From: Alphaproteobacteria bacterium
GTDB taxonomy: Bacteria > Pseudomonadota > Alphaproteobacteria > ATCC43930 > CGMCC-115725
Assembly: GCA_019240125.1 (NCBI GenBank)
Contig: JAFAYW010000292.1
Coordinates: 1-49,729 of the forward strand
Direction: 5' to 3'
DNA: 49,729 nucleotides
Both the position numbers and the translations under genes were made by a program. The notes below the pieces were generated by a model. That model searched no databases, was not told the origin of the DNA, and saw nothing but the letters and a program-made list of their open reading frames with translations. Of the stretch, positions 42,430-49,729 are shown one piece after another. Each line of letters starts with the position of its first letter. Position 1 is the stretch's first letter.

Positions 42430-45400
42430 TCAGTACAGGCCGCCGGTCCCCGCCAACGGTCGCACCGAACCGGCCGGCGCCGCGTATCCCCGGCCGTAAC
42501 CCGGGGCACCATAAGGGGCACCATACGTGGTCGGGGCCGGAGCGTACCCATAGCTGCGATACCCCGTAGAGCCGCCATATCCCGACGAGCCGTATCCCGC
42601 CGACCCGTAAGTCTGTGAGCCGTAAGTCTGTGAGCCGTATGTCTGTGAGCCGTAAGTCTGCGCTCCGTAAGTCGGCGTTCCGTAATAGCCAGGGTTGGTG
42701 TAGCCGGGGACTCCATAAGAGGCGGGCGGAGTCGCGGCGTAGGTCTGCGTCTGCGGGTTCGGCGCGTAGGCGTTTTGCGGTGCTGGCGCATAGGTCGGGG
42801 GCACGGCGTAGCCCGGCGACCAGGCCGCGGCGTCATCAGGCTGCGTCGACGGATAACCGCGGCCATTGCGCCGCGCGCGGCCGGCATCCGGGACGTTGTT
42901 AACCGACACGGTATTGTCCGGCGTATTCGCCAGATTGTACGAGTAATCGCCGTTAGGTGATGCGTTACTGCCGCCGCCAGGGATGGACATCGCGCCGGTT
43001 GTTGAGCCATCGCCGGGCAGATTGGCGGGGTCGTCGTCGGGATTAAGCTTGGCCAGCTTGGTACGACCCGAATTGGCGTTGGACGTGGTCGCCGCATCGA
43101 CCTCGGCACCCTCCGGCGGGGCGAATGGTTTTGCCGGCTTGTCCTTCAGTGCCGCCATCATGAAGTCGCGGAAGATCGGCGCGGCGACGCGTCCGCCGAC
43201 CTCGCCATTGCCCAGCGTGCGCGGGTCGTCAAAGCCGACATACACACCGGCCGCCAGATCGGGGGTAAAGCCAACAAACCACGCGTCGAAAAAGTCACTC
43301 GTGGTCCCGGTCTTGCCCGCGATCGGCTTGCCCACCTTGGCGACCTCGGTGCCGGTGCCCTTCTGCACGACATCCTGCATCATCGAAATGATCTCGGCGT
43401 CGGCGGTCGGCTCGACCAGCGGATCGGGTTTGGTCGGCTTGTAGACGATCGGGTTGTCGGCGTAACTCGCGCCGGCCACCTGCGTCGCGCCAGACGGTGC
43501 GCCGCCCGCATGATAAAGCGCGCTGTTGTCGGCGGCATTGCGCTGACCGGCCGCGACATAGCAGGCGGCGCAGCCGTTGACGCCCTTTTGATAGATCACA
43601 TGACCGTCGCGGTCCTGCACCGTGTCGATAACCGATGGCAGCAGCCAATGTCCGCCATTATCGAGCATCGCGTAGGCGTTGGTCATCCGCAGCAGCGTCG
43701 TGTCGCCCGCCCCCAGCGTCATCGAATAATAAAGCGGCATGTGATCCATCACGTCGAACGCCTCGACGGTCTGGGCAATGGGCGGCAGGCCGATCATCGT
43801 CGCGAGCCGCGCGGTGACGAGGTTGCGCGAATGGGTCAGCGCGTCATCGAGGGTCGTCGGGCCGACATAGTCGCCCTCGTAATTGCCGGGCGACCAGGGC
43901 GGCAGGCCAGGACCCTGCGGGATCGAGATCGGCGCGTCATCCACGACGCTGGAGGGCGTGAACCCGTTCTGCATCGCCGTGACATAGACAAAGGGCTTGA
44001 ACGCCGAGCCGGGCTGGCGCTGTGCCTGGGTGGCGCGGTTGAACTGGCTTTGCTGGAAGGACCAGCCGCCGACCATCGCGTAGACGCGGCCGGTCTGCGG
44101 ATCGCTGACGACGATGCCGCCGCTGACATCCGGGATCTGGCGCAAACCATACGCCGGCACGGCAGAGGTCGCGGCAACGGGGATCGCGCGCCGGCCTCTG
44201 CCTGCGCTCGCCGGGCCGACGTTGTTCGACATCGCTTCGACCAATATGATATCGCCGGGCTCGACCACGTCGCGCGGCTGGCGGACATAGGCGCCCAATT
44301 GTTGATCGGCGATCGTCCGCCGTGCCCAGCGCAATTCCTCGACCGAGATGCGCCCGGTGCCGCCGCCTTTGACAGCAATGCTGGCACCGCCGGCATCGAC
44401 CTCGGTGACGGCCGCAAGCTGCCAGGGCGCGATGCCGGCGGGCGGCGCCATCGTCAGCAGCGCGGCCTCAGCGGCGGCGGGAGTGGGCTGATGATTGACG
44501 GGTCCGCGCCAGCCATGCCGGCGGTCATACGCGACAAGACCATTGCGGAAGGCCACTTCCGACATCTGCTGGTAATTCGGGTCAAAGCTGGTGCGGGCGG
44601 TCAGGCCACCCTCATAAACAGCCTTCTCGCCAAACCGCCCGATCAGCTCGCGCCTGACTTCCTCCGCGAAATAGCCGGTGGGGCCGCCGACCAGATCGTT
44701 GCGCAGATGCGCGCCGATCGGCTCGGCGCTGGCTGACTTAGCCTGCACCTGTGTGACCGCGCCGATCTCCGCCATTCCCGCCAGTACCCAGTCGCGCCGC
44801 GCCTTGGCGGCCTCGGGGTGGCGGAACGGATTGTAGTTGTTAGGCGCCTTCGGCAGCGTCGCGAGGAAGGCGATCTCCGAAAGGCTCAGCTGATCGAGCG
44901 GCTTTTGGAAGTAGGTGTCGGCCGCGGCGGCGACGCCATAGGCGCCCGCGCCGAGGTAAATCTCGTTGAGGTAGATTTCGAGAATACGATCTTTGCTGAG
45001 GGCCTTTTCGATGCGGTAGGCAAGCAGCGCCTCCTTGATCTTGCGCCCGACCGAAACTTCGTTGGTCAACAGGAAGTGGCGCACAACCTGCTGGGTTATA
45101 GTCGAGGCGCCCATCGGACGCTGACCGCGGTGCATGCGCATCACATCCGCCAGCCCGGCCCGGAAGATGGCCCCGGGGTTGACCCCGTTATGGCTGTAGA
45201 AGTCGCGGTCCTCGGCGGCGAGAAAGGCCTGGATCACCAGTTTCGGCACATTGGCGAGTTGCACCGGAATGCGGTGTTCCAGCTCGAATTGCGACATCAG
45301 GGTGCCGTTCGCGGCGTACACCTTGCTGCCTGTTGCCGGTACATAATTCGCGATCTGCTGCAGATCAGGCAGATCGCGACTGAAATGCGCCAGGGTGATC

Positions 45401-45483
45401 GCGATAAACGCGCCCACCCCGATCGTGCCGACGACAATCCCGACAAAAAAGATGCGGGCGATAATCCTCAAGGCGCGCAGCAT
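42430..45483 (-). CDS. mrcA: Bifunctional penicillin-binding protein 1A with repetitive C-terminal tail
   Basis: This 1017-residue class A PBP builds and cross-links peptidoglycan. An N-terminal membrane helix (8-32) anchors it. The transglycosylase domain has EDRDFYSHNG with catalytic Glu91 and MGASTITQQ (124-132). The transpeptidase domain has PGSAFK with Ser493 and Lys496, SRN (552-554) and KTGTT (724-728). From about residue 785 the protein is a low-complexity Pro/Asn/Gly/Ala tail of about 230 residues, with YGSQT repeats between 940 and 960. The usual length is near 800 residues, so the tail is extra. The ATG at 45483 fits the family N-terminus. Confidence 0.95.
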   Translation of the reverse strand: MLRALRIIARIFFVGIVVGTIGVGAFIAITLAHFSRDLPDLQQIANYVPATGSKVYAANGTLMSQFELEHRIPVQLANVPKLVIQAFLAAEDRDFYSHNGVNPGAIFRAGLADVMRMHRGQRPMGASTITQQVVRHFLLTNEVSVGRKIKEALLAYRIEKALSKDRILEIYLNEIYLGAGAYGVAAAADTYFQKPLDQLSLSEIAFLATLPKAPNNYNPFRHPEAAKARRDWVLAGMAEIGAVTQVQAKSASAEPIGAHLRNDLVGGPTGYFAEEVRRELIGRFGEKAVYEGGLTARTSFDPNYQQMSEVAFRNGLVAYDRRHGWRGPVNHQPTPAAAEAALLTMAPPAGIAPWQLAAVTEVDAGGASIAVKGGGTGRISVEELRWARRTIADQQLGAYVRQPRDVVEPGDIILVEAMSNNVGPASAGRGRRAIPVAATSAVPAYGLRQIPDVSGGIVVSDPQTGRVYAMVGGWSFQQSQFNRATQAQRQPGSAFKPFVYVTAMQNGFTPSSVVDDAPISIPQGPGLPPWSPGNYEGDYVGPTTLDDALTHSRNLVTARLATMIGLPPIAQTVEAFDVMDHMPLYYSMTLGAGDTTLLRMTNAYAMLDNGGHWLLPSVIDTVQDRDGHVIYQKGVNGCAACYVAAGQRNAADNSALYHAGGAPSGATQVAGASYADNPIVYKPTKPDPLVEPTADAEIISMMQDVVQKGTGTEVAKVGKPIAGKTGTTSDFFDAWFVGFTPDLAAGVYVGFDDPRTLGNGEVGGRVAAPIFRDFMMAALKDKPAKPFAPPEGAEVDAATTSNANSGRTKLAKLNPDDDPANLPGDGSTTGAMSIPGGGSNASPNGDYSYNLANTPDNTVSVNNVPDAGRARRNGRGYPSTQPDDAAAWSPGYAVPPTYAPAPQNAYAPNPQTQTYAATPPASYGVPGYTNPGYYGTPTYGAQTYGSQTYGSQTYGSQTYGSAGYGSSGYGGSTGYRSYGYAPAPTTYGAPYGAPGYGRGYAAPAGSVRPLAGTGGLY
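42606..42665 (-). repeat. 15-bp tandem repeats within the PBP1A tail
   Basis: Four consecutive 15-base units of the form CGTAAGTCTGTGAGC run from 42606 to 42665 with small changes; the fourth is the most diverged. On the coding strand they encode repeated (G/S)SQTY. The perfect copies make this a likely site of slippage and length variation. Confidence 0.8.
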
Positions 45484-45701
45484 CAGCGTACCCTACCCGA
45501 CAAAGGGCGCACGCAGGGGCTGGGGTTGGGCCACAGGATTGTCGGCACCGTTATGATCCCTCCCCTGACATGAGCCAGTCGCCACGAAGCGCTGCCCGCC
45601 CCGACCACAGCACAAACGGTTGACCGAGATAAAATGGTCCCGGGAATCGTACGCCGAACGGCGCTACCGCCGGTAGAATTGTCGCAGCTGCCTCCGCGTG
45701 T

Positions 45702-46508
45702 CTAGCCCCACGGTCCGGGCGGTGGTCGAAATGCCGTTCCGCTGTCGGGAACGCTGCCGCGATGAAAGGTGCGGCGACCGATGAAGGCGCTCGGCGCCGC
45801 GGCTGCCCAGACCGCGGAGCGCTGTGGCTGCAAGAGCCGGACACGCAGCGGCCGCATCAGCAGATAGATCACCAGGCCGCTGCCAAACCCCCCGATATGC
45901 GCCCACACCGCGACACCGGGCGAACCCGGCCCGACCGCCAACCCGCGGATCAACTGCAGCGCGAACCACACGCCGAGCAGCACCCAGGCCGGCACCGTGA
46001 CGATCCAGAAGAAGATTACCAGCCACAGGAAGCAGTGCACGTTGGCGCGCGGATAGGTCATCAGATAGGCCGCGAGCACCCCAGCGATCGCTCCGCTCGC
46101 CCCGATCATCGGCACCATCGAATGCGGCGACGCCACTGCCTGGGTCAATGCCGCCGCGACGCCCGCACCGAAATACAACACGAGGAAGCGCGCGCGCCCC
46201 AGCAGGTCCTCGATATTGTTACCAAAGATCCACAGGAAAAGCATATTGCCGCCGAGATGCAGCAGGCCGCCATGCAGGAACATGCTGGTAAAGATGGTGG
46301 CCCAAGGCGGTATCGCGGCAATGCCGGGTGGCAAGTCGCGATAGCCGAACAGTACCGCCGGGATCATGCCGTATTGATGTGCGACGAGACCGGCATTCTG
46401 CCCGAGTTGCCACAGATAGGCGCCGATGCACATGCCGATCAGCCCATAGGTGACGATGGGCGTCTCCCGGATCGGGTTATCGTCATAAAGCGGCAGGGCG
46501 AAGATCAT
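45702..46508 (-). CDS. Rhomboid-family intramembrane serine protease
   Basis: The ATG at 46508 gives 268 residues with the family N-terminus MIFALPLYDDNPIRETPIVTYG; the frame runs further upstream from a GTG without support. About six or seven membrane helices are present. The catalytic serine is Ser138 in GASGAIAG and the catalytic His is His204 in WAHIGGF. The loop 1 segment with HLGGNMLFLWIFGNNIE (84-100) is a strong rhomboid signature. The last 45 residues are cytoplasmic, polar and Arg-rich. It should cleave transmembrane substrates in the inner membrane; targets are unknown. Confidence 0.94.
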   Translation of the reverse strand: MIFALPLYDDNPIRETPIVTYGLIGMCIGAYLWQLGQNAGLVAHQYGMIPAVLFGYRDLPPGIAAIPPWATIFTSMFLHGGLLHLGGNMLFLWIFGNNIEDLLGRARFLVLYFGAGVAAALTQAVASPHSMVPMIGASGAIAGVLAAYLMTYPRANVHCFLWLVIFFWIVTVPAWVLLGVWFALQLIRGLAVGPGSPGVAVWAHIGGFGSGLVIYLLMRPLRVRLLQPQRSAVWAAAAPSAFIGRRTFHRGSVPDSGTAFRPPPGPWG

Positions 46509-46672
46509 AGGTCCGCGGCGGGCGGTTCGCGCCGCCTGAGTAAGCACGAATTCGGCACTATTTGATACTGCCGCGCGGTCGCGCGATTCCGTAAGCCACC
46601 CGGCCAGCCGATTGACGACACGCGACGGCGCCGCCACGATCCGGGCAATCGTGGGAGTAAGGGGAGGACGTT

Positions 46673-47731
46673 ATGGCGCCGCCGCGCAGCGAATGGCAAT
46701 TCGGCCGCATATACCCGCCCGATGAGGCGTGGCTGGCGAGCGGCGCGCCCGAGACGATCCTCGAACCCGATCTGCCGATTGTCGATCCGCACCATCATCT
46801 GTGGCTGCGCAACGGGCACCGCTATCTGCTCGACGATGTGCTGGCCGATTTCGGCAGCGGCCATAACGTCGTGGCCAGCGTCTTTCTCGAATGCCACTCG
46901 ATGTACCGCGCCGAGGGGCCGGCCGAATTGCGCTCGCTGGGCGAAACAGAATTCGTCGCCGGCATCGCCGCGATGAGCGATTCCGGGGCTTATGGCAAGA
47001 CCCGCGTCGCGGCCGGGATTGTCGGGTCGGTCGATCTGACGCTCGCGGACCGGGCCGAGCCGATCCTGTTGGCGCATATGCGCGCCGGCGGCGGCCGCTT
47101 CCGCGGCGTCCGCCACGCCGCCGGCTACGATGCCGACCCGGTGATCGGCAACAGCGCCGAGCAAATGCAGCCGCATCTCTACCGCCGCCCCGATTTCCGC
47201 GCCGGCCTGGCGCGGCTCAGCGCCCTGGGCTTGAGCTTTGATGCGTGGCTGTATCACCCGCAGATCGGCGATGTGGTCGAGCTGGCGCGCGCGTTTCCGG
47301 CGACACCGATCATCATGGGGCATATCGGCGGGGTGCTCGGCTATGGCGCGGCCTATGGCGGCAAGGCGGCGACAATCATGCCGGAGTGGAAGAAATCGAT
47401 GGCCGAATTGGCTTCGTGCCCGAATGTCGTGGTCAAGATCGGCGGCATGATCAATCGCGGCGCCGCCTATGATTTCCACGCCGTCGCGACACCGCCCTCC
47501 TCCGAGACGATGGCCGCGGTGTGGCGCCCTTATGTCGAGACCTGCATCGAGTTGTTCGGCGCGCATCGCTGCATGTTCGAAAGCAACTTCCCGGTGGACA
47601 AAATGGGCGTCAGCTACGCCGCGCTATGGAACGCCTTCAAGCGCATTACGGCGTCGGCCTCGGCCGACGAGAAGCGCGACCTCTACGCCGGCACCGCGGC
47701 GCGCGCCTACCGCATCGCGGGTGTCGTATGA
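46673..47731 (+). CDS. Amidohydrolase-2 family hydrolase
   Basis: This 352-residue TIM-barrel metal hydrolase begins at ATG 46673 with GGGGAGG upstream. The metal motif DPHHHLW (38-44) is present, unlike in the other amidohydrolase of this window. GVRHAAGYD, LSFDAWLYHPQ, IIMGHIGGVLG and the metal-contacting CMFESNFPVDK (near 302) follow the family pattern. Its stop overlaps the next start (ATGA), so it is co-translated with the cyclase. Together they suggest breakdown of a ring or lactone compound, but the substrate is not identified. Confidence 0.9.
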   Translation: MAPPRSEWQFGRIYPPDEAWLASGAPETILEPDLPIVDPHHHLWLRNGHRYLLDDVLADFGSGHNVVASVFLECHSMYRAEGPAELRSLGETEFVAGIAAMSDSGAYGKTRVAAGIVGSVDLTLADRAEPILLAHMRAGGGRFRGVRHAAGYDADPVIGNSAEQMQPHLYRRPDFRAGLARLSALGLSFDAWLYHPQIGDVVELARAFPATPIIMGHIGGVLGYGAAYGGKAATIMPEWKKSMAELASCPNVVVKIGGMINRGAAYDFHAVATPPSSETMAAVWRPYVETCIELFGAHRCMFESNFPVDKMGVSYAALWNAFKRITASASADEKRDLYAGTAARAYRIAGVV

Positions 47732-48627
47732 GCCTCGCCATTCACGACCATAGCCGCTGGGGGGCGCACGACCAGATCGGCGCCGGCAATCTGCTGACGC
47801 CGGAGCGGCGGCTGGCGGCGCTGCGCACGGTGCAGAGCGGCACGCTCTATGATCTCAGCCACGAGATCAGCGCCAACGCGCCCTACATGCTGCCGAACCA
47901 GACGCCGTTTCTGCTGTCGATCTGGGCGTCTTGGAAGGATTCGATCAAGCGCCGCCGCAAGATGGGCGCGGTCAACGATGCCGGCTCGAATGTCGAGCGG
48001 GCCGAGATGAACATGCATGTCGGGACGCATATCGACGCGCTCGGGCATTTCTCGATCGGCGACCGCCTGTACAACGGGCTCAGCGCCGAGGACACGGTGA
48101 CCGATTGGGGGCTCGACCGGCTCGGTATCGAGAACGCGCCGCCGATGATCACCCGGGGCGTCCTGCTTGATGTCGCCGGGCTCGATGGCGGCCAGCATCT
48201 GGAGCCGGGCCGGCCGATTACCGCCGATGACCTGGCGCGCGCCGCCGAGCGCGCGGGGGTGGCGATCGAGCCGGGCGACATCGTCTGCATCCGTACCGGC
48301 TGGGGCCGCTATTTCGGGGTCGACAATGCCCGCTATGTCTCGGGCGAGCCGGGTATCGATGTCGGCGCGGCGAAGTGGCTGACCCGGCAAGATGTCGTGG
48401 CGATCGGCGCCGACAACATGGCCGTCGAGGTATTGCCCAACCCGGACCGCACCCTGATGATGCCGGTGCACCAGCATGTCCTGGCCGAAAGCGGGGTCTA
48501 TCTGATCGAGAACCTGGCGCTGGAAGAGGCGGTGCGCGACGGCCTTATCAGCTTCTGCTTCATCCTGCTGGCAACGAAATACAAAGGCGCCACCGGCTGC
48601 CCGGTCCGCCCGATCGCGCTGCTGTAG
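47728..48627 (+). CDS. Cyclase/kynurenine formamidase-like metal hydrolase
   Basis: This 299-residue member of the cyclase family is expected to use a metal to open or hydrolyse a ring or amide. ATG 47728 overlaps the amidohydrolase stop. The family signature HVGTHIDALGHF (97-108) holds the metal-binding His and Asp residues. DIVCIRTGWGRYF and DVVAIGADNMAVEVLP fit the family. Relatives include kynurenine formamidase and isatin or cyclic hydrolases. The partner amidohydrolase and a downstream transporter suggest a small catabolic unit; the compound is unknown. Confidence 0.9.
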   Translation: MSLAIHDHSRWGAHDQIGAGNLLTPERRLAALRTVQSGTLYDLSHEISANAPYMLPNQTPFLLSIWASWKDSIKRRRKMGAVNDAGSNVERAEMNMHVGTHIDALGHFSIGDRLYNGLSAEDTVTDWGLDRLGIENAPPMITRGVLLDVAGLDGGQHLEPGRPITADDLARAAERAGVAIEPGDIVCIRTGWGRYFGVDNARYVSGEPGIDVGAAKWLTRQDVVAIGADNMAVEVLPNPDRTLMMPVHQHVLAESGVYLIENLALEEAVRDGLISFCFILLATKYKGATGCPVRPIALL

Positions 48628-48673
48628 GCACTCAACAATCGGGCTCGCCGACACCCACAGTCACCTTACCCAG

Positions 48674-48748
48674 ACTTGGTCCGGGTATCCACGGCACCTC
48701 TCGGCCGGGTCCTTCGCCGGAAGTGTGCCGGGGATGGCCGGGCCAAGC
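48674..48748. repeat. Imperfect palindromic element after the cyclase gene
   Basis: The arms 48674-48697 and 48725-48748 match as inverted repeats at 19 of 24 positions. The general pattern (TTGGTCCGGG...ATGGCCGGGCCAAGC) resembles dispersed intergenic palindromes of alphaproteobacteria. It ends 22 bases before the DMT transporter start and could terminate the cyclase transcript. Confidence 0.55.
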
Positions 48749-48770
48749 CCGGCCAAGGGGATTTCAAGAT

Positions 48771-49673
48771 TTGGACACAGTGATCACCAGCCCCGCCGCT
48801 GCCGCACGCCCGCGCATCGTCTATCTATATCTGGCCATTGTCGTCATTTCCTGGGCCGGCAACTGGCCGATGATGAAGCTGGCGCTGCGCGATGCGCCGC
48901 CCTTCGATTTCGTCTTGATCCGCATGGTCGGCACGCTCGCGCTCATGGGGCCAGCGATGGCCGTGTGCCGGGCGCCGTTGCTGCCGTCGCGCGGCGAGCG
49001 CACCGGTCTGTGCATCGTCGGGCTGTTCAACGTCGCCGGGTTTCTCTTGTGCGGCATTATCGGCCTGTCGATCGTGCCGGCCGGGCGCGCCATTGTGCTG
49101 GCCTATACGATGCCGCTCTGGGCCATCCCGCTCGAACTGTGGCTGGAGCCCAGCCGGCTCAACCGCATGCATCTGCTCGGCGGTGCGATCGGGTTTGCCG
49201 GGCTCCTGCTGTTCATGAACCCGGGCCTCGTCGATTGGAGCGACTGGCGCGTGCTCGGCGGCAACGCGATGCTGATCGTGGCGGCGATCTGCTGGGCGGT
49301 GGGATCTATCCTCTATCGCCGGCGGGCCTGGCGGTCCGGGTTCTGGGCCCAGACCTTCTGGCAGATCGCTACCAGCACCCTGGTCATCGCGGTGGTTGCG
49401 GTGCCGACCTTGGTGACGCAGCCGATCCACTGGTCGCCGAGGCTCGTCGCGATCCTCGGCTACAATTGGGTGGTTACCACGTCGCTGGGTTATTTCCTGT
49501 GGAACCGCGTTCTGGCGGTGATGCCGGCCGGGATCGCCGGGCAGGTCATGGCGCTGACGCCGGTCGGCGGCTTCCTGCTGTCATCGGCGATCTTTGGCGG
49601 CGCGGTAACGGCTGACATCATCGCCAGCATCGCGCTGATCGTGCTCGGCATCATCGTCACTTTGCGCGGCTGA
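48771..49673 (+). CDS. DMT-superfamily (EamA-type) transporter
   Basis: This protein has about 300 residues from TTG 48771, with AAGGGG eleven bases upstream; GTG 48780 is an alternative, and no ATG is available. The protein is very hydrophobic with about ten helices in two EamA repeats: IVVISWAGNWPMMKLALRDAPPFDFVLIRM opens the first and GNAMLIVAAICWAVGSILYRR the second. Such proteins are drug/metabolite or amino acid exporters. Its place after the amidohydrolase-cyclase pair may indicate transport of the compound involved, but the palindromic element separates them. Confidence 0.88.
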   Translation: MDTVITSPAAAARPRIVYLYLAIVVISWAGNWPMMKLALRDAPPFDFVLIRMVGTLALMGPAMAVCRAPLLPSRGERTGLCIVGLFNVAGFLLCGIIGLSIVPAGRAIVLAYTMPLWAIPLELWLEPSRLNRMHLLGGAIGFAGLLLFMNPGLVDWSDWRVLGGNAMLIVAAICWAVGSILYRRRAWRSGFWAQTFWQIATSTLVIAVVAVPTLVTQPIHWSPRLVAILGYNWVVTTSLGYFLWNRVLAVMPAGIAGQVMALTPVGGFLLSSAIFGGAVTADIIASIALIVLGIIVTLRG

Positions 49674-49718
49674 CACCTCGCCATGCTAGGCTGCCGCACT
49701 TAATGCGGGAGGAACGGC

Positions 49719-49729
49719 ATGGCGAAAGG
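49719..49729 (+). CDS. Start of a gene cut by the window edge
   Basis: ATG GCG AAA GG starts at 49719 with GGGAGGA six bases upstream (49707-49713). Only three residues (MAK) are present, so no function can be named. The strong ribosome site and spacing support a real start. Confidence 0.5.

Noticed and set aside
42294-43109. Minus-strand open frame upstream of alanine dehydrogenase
   Set aside because: It covers the PBP1A tail and intergenic repeats, is Arg/Pro/Thr-rich, and contains no recognisable domain; the real ald start is at 42293.
45762-46565. Plus-strand 267-codon frame opposite the rhomboid gene
   Set aside because: It is His/Gln/Arg-rich antisense of a clear rhomboid protease and has no domain.

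Overview
The window is high-GC, densely packed bacterial chromosome. The gene set suggests an alphaproteobacterium, possibly of the Rhodospirillales or a neighbouring order: many GTG starts, an SthA-type transhydrogenase, the dapA-smpB pair, TrmJ, a two-domain PBP1A with a long tail, and three kinds of palindromic intergenic repeat. No rRNA, tRNA, CRISPR array, insertion sequence or phage gene was seen. Family assignments come from reading translated motifs, not from database searches.

Layout. (1) 1-6480, plus strand: the end of an MBL-fold hydrolase, then selD (fused to an FAD oxidoreductase domain), selA and selB, i.e. the selenocysteine machinery except tRNA-Sec, then an SCO1/SenC-type protein overlapping selB. 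(2) 6486-8694, minus strand: a MaoC-like hydratase, an HAD phosphatase and an iron-type periplasmic binding protein. (3) 8778-15413, minus strand: a DUF3300 protein with a Gly/His tail, an ABC1/UbiB-type kinase, the transhydrogenase sthA and the oligopeptidase pepF. (4) 15547-21398, plus strand: an acyl-CoA synthetase, an amino-acid-type binding protein and permease separated by a long palindromic element, a second binding protein and an amidohydrolase; no ATPase is present. (5) 21503-30587: the least ordinary stretch. An SDR reductase, a stand-alone adenylate-forming ligase and an acyl carrier protein overlap as one unit behind a LysR gene. This is divergent from an EmrAB-like efflux pair; a small lipoprotein, a free thioesterase and a second MFS exporter follow. 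Together this resembles a compact load-reduce-release-export pathway for an unknown acyl product. (6) 30711-34395, plus strand: a copper-type P1B ATPase, ndk and trmJ. (7) 34486-40385: a lytic transglycosylase divergent from dapA-smpB, then a sugar-type ABC permease and ATPase and a quinone-reductase-like flavoprotein. (8) 40392-46508, minus strand: a methyltransferase, alanine dehydrogenase, PBP1A with a YG-repeat tail, and a rhomboid protease. (9) 46673-49729, plus strand: an amidohydrolase and cyclase pair, a DMT transporter, and the first codons of a further gene.

The most unusual items are the ACP/ligase/SDR unit with its dyad-rich control region, the leader peptide and 14-bp duplication at the dapA-smpB junction, the tandem 22-bp duplication carrying a TATAAT in front of alanine dehydrogenase, and the paired dyads upstream of the copper ATPase.
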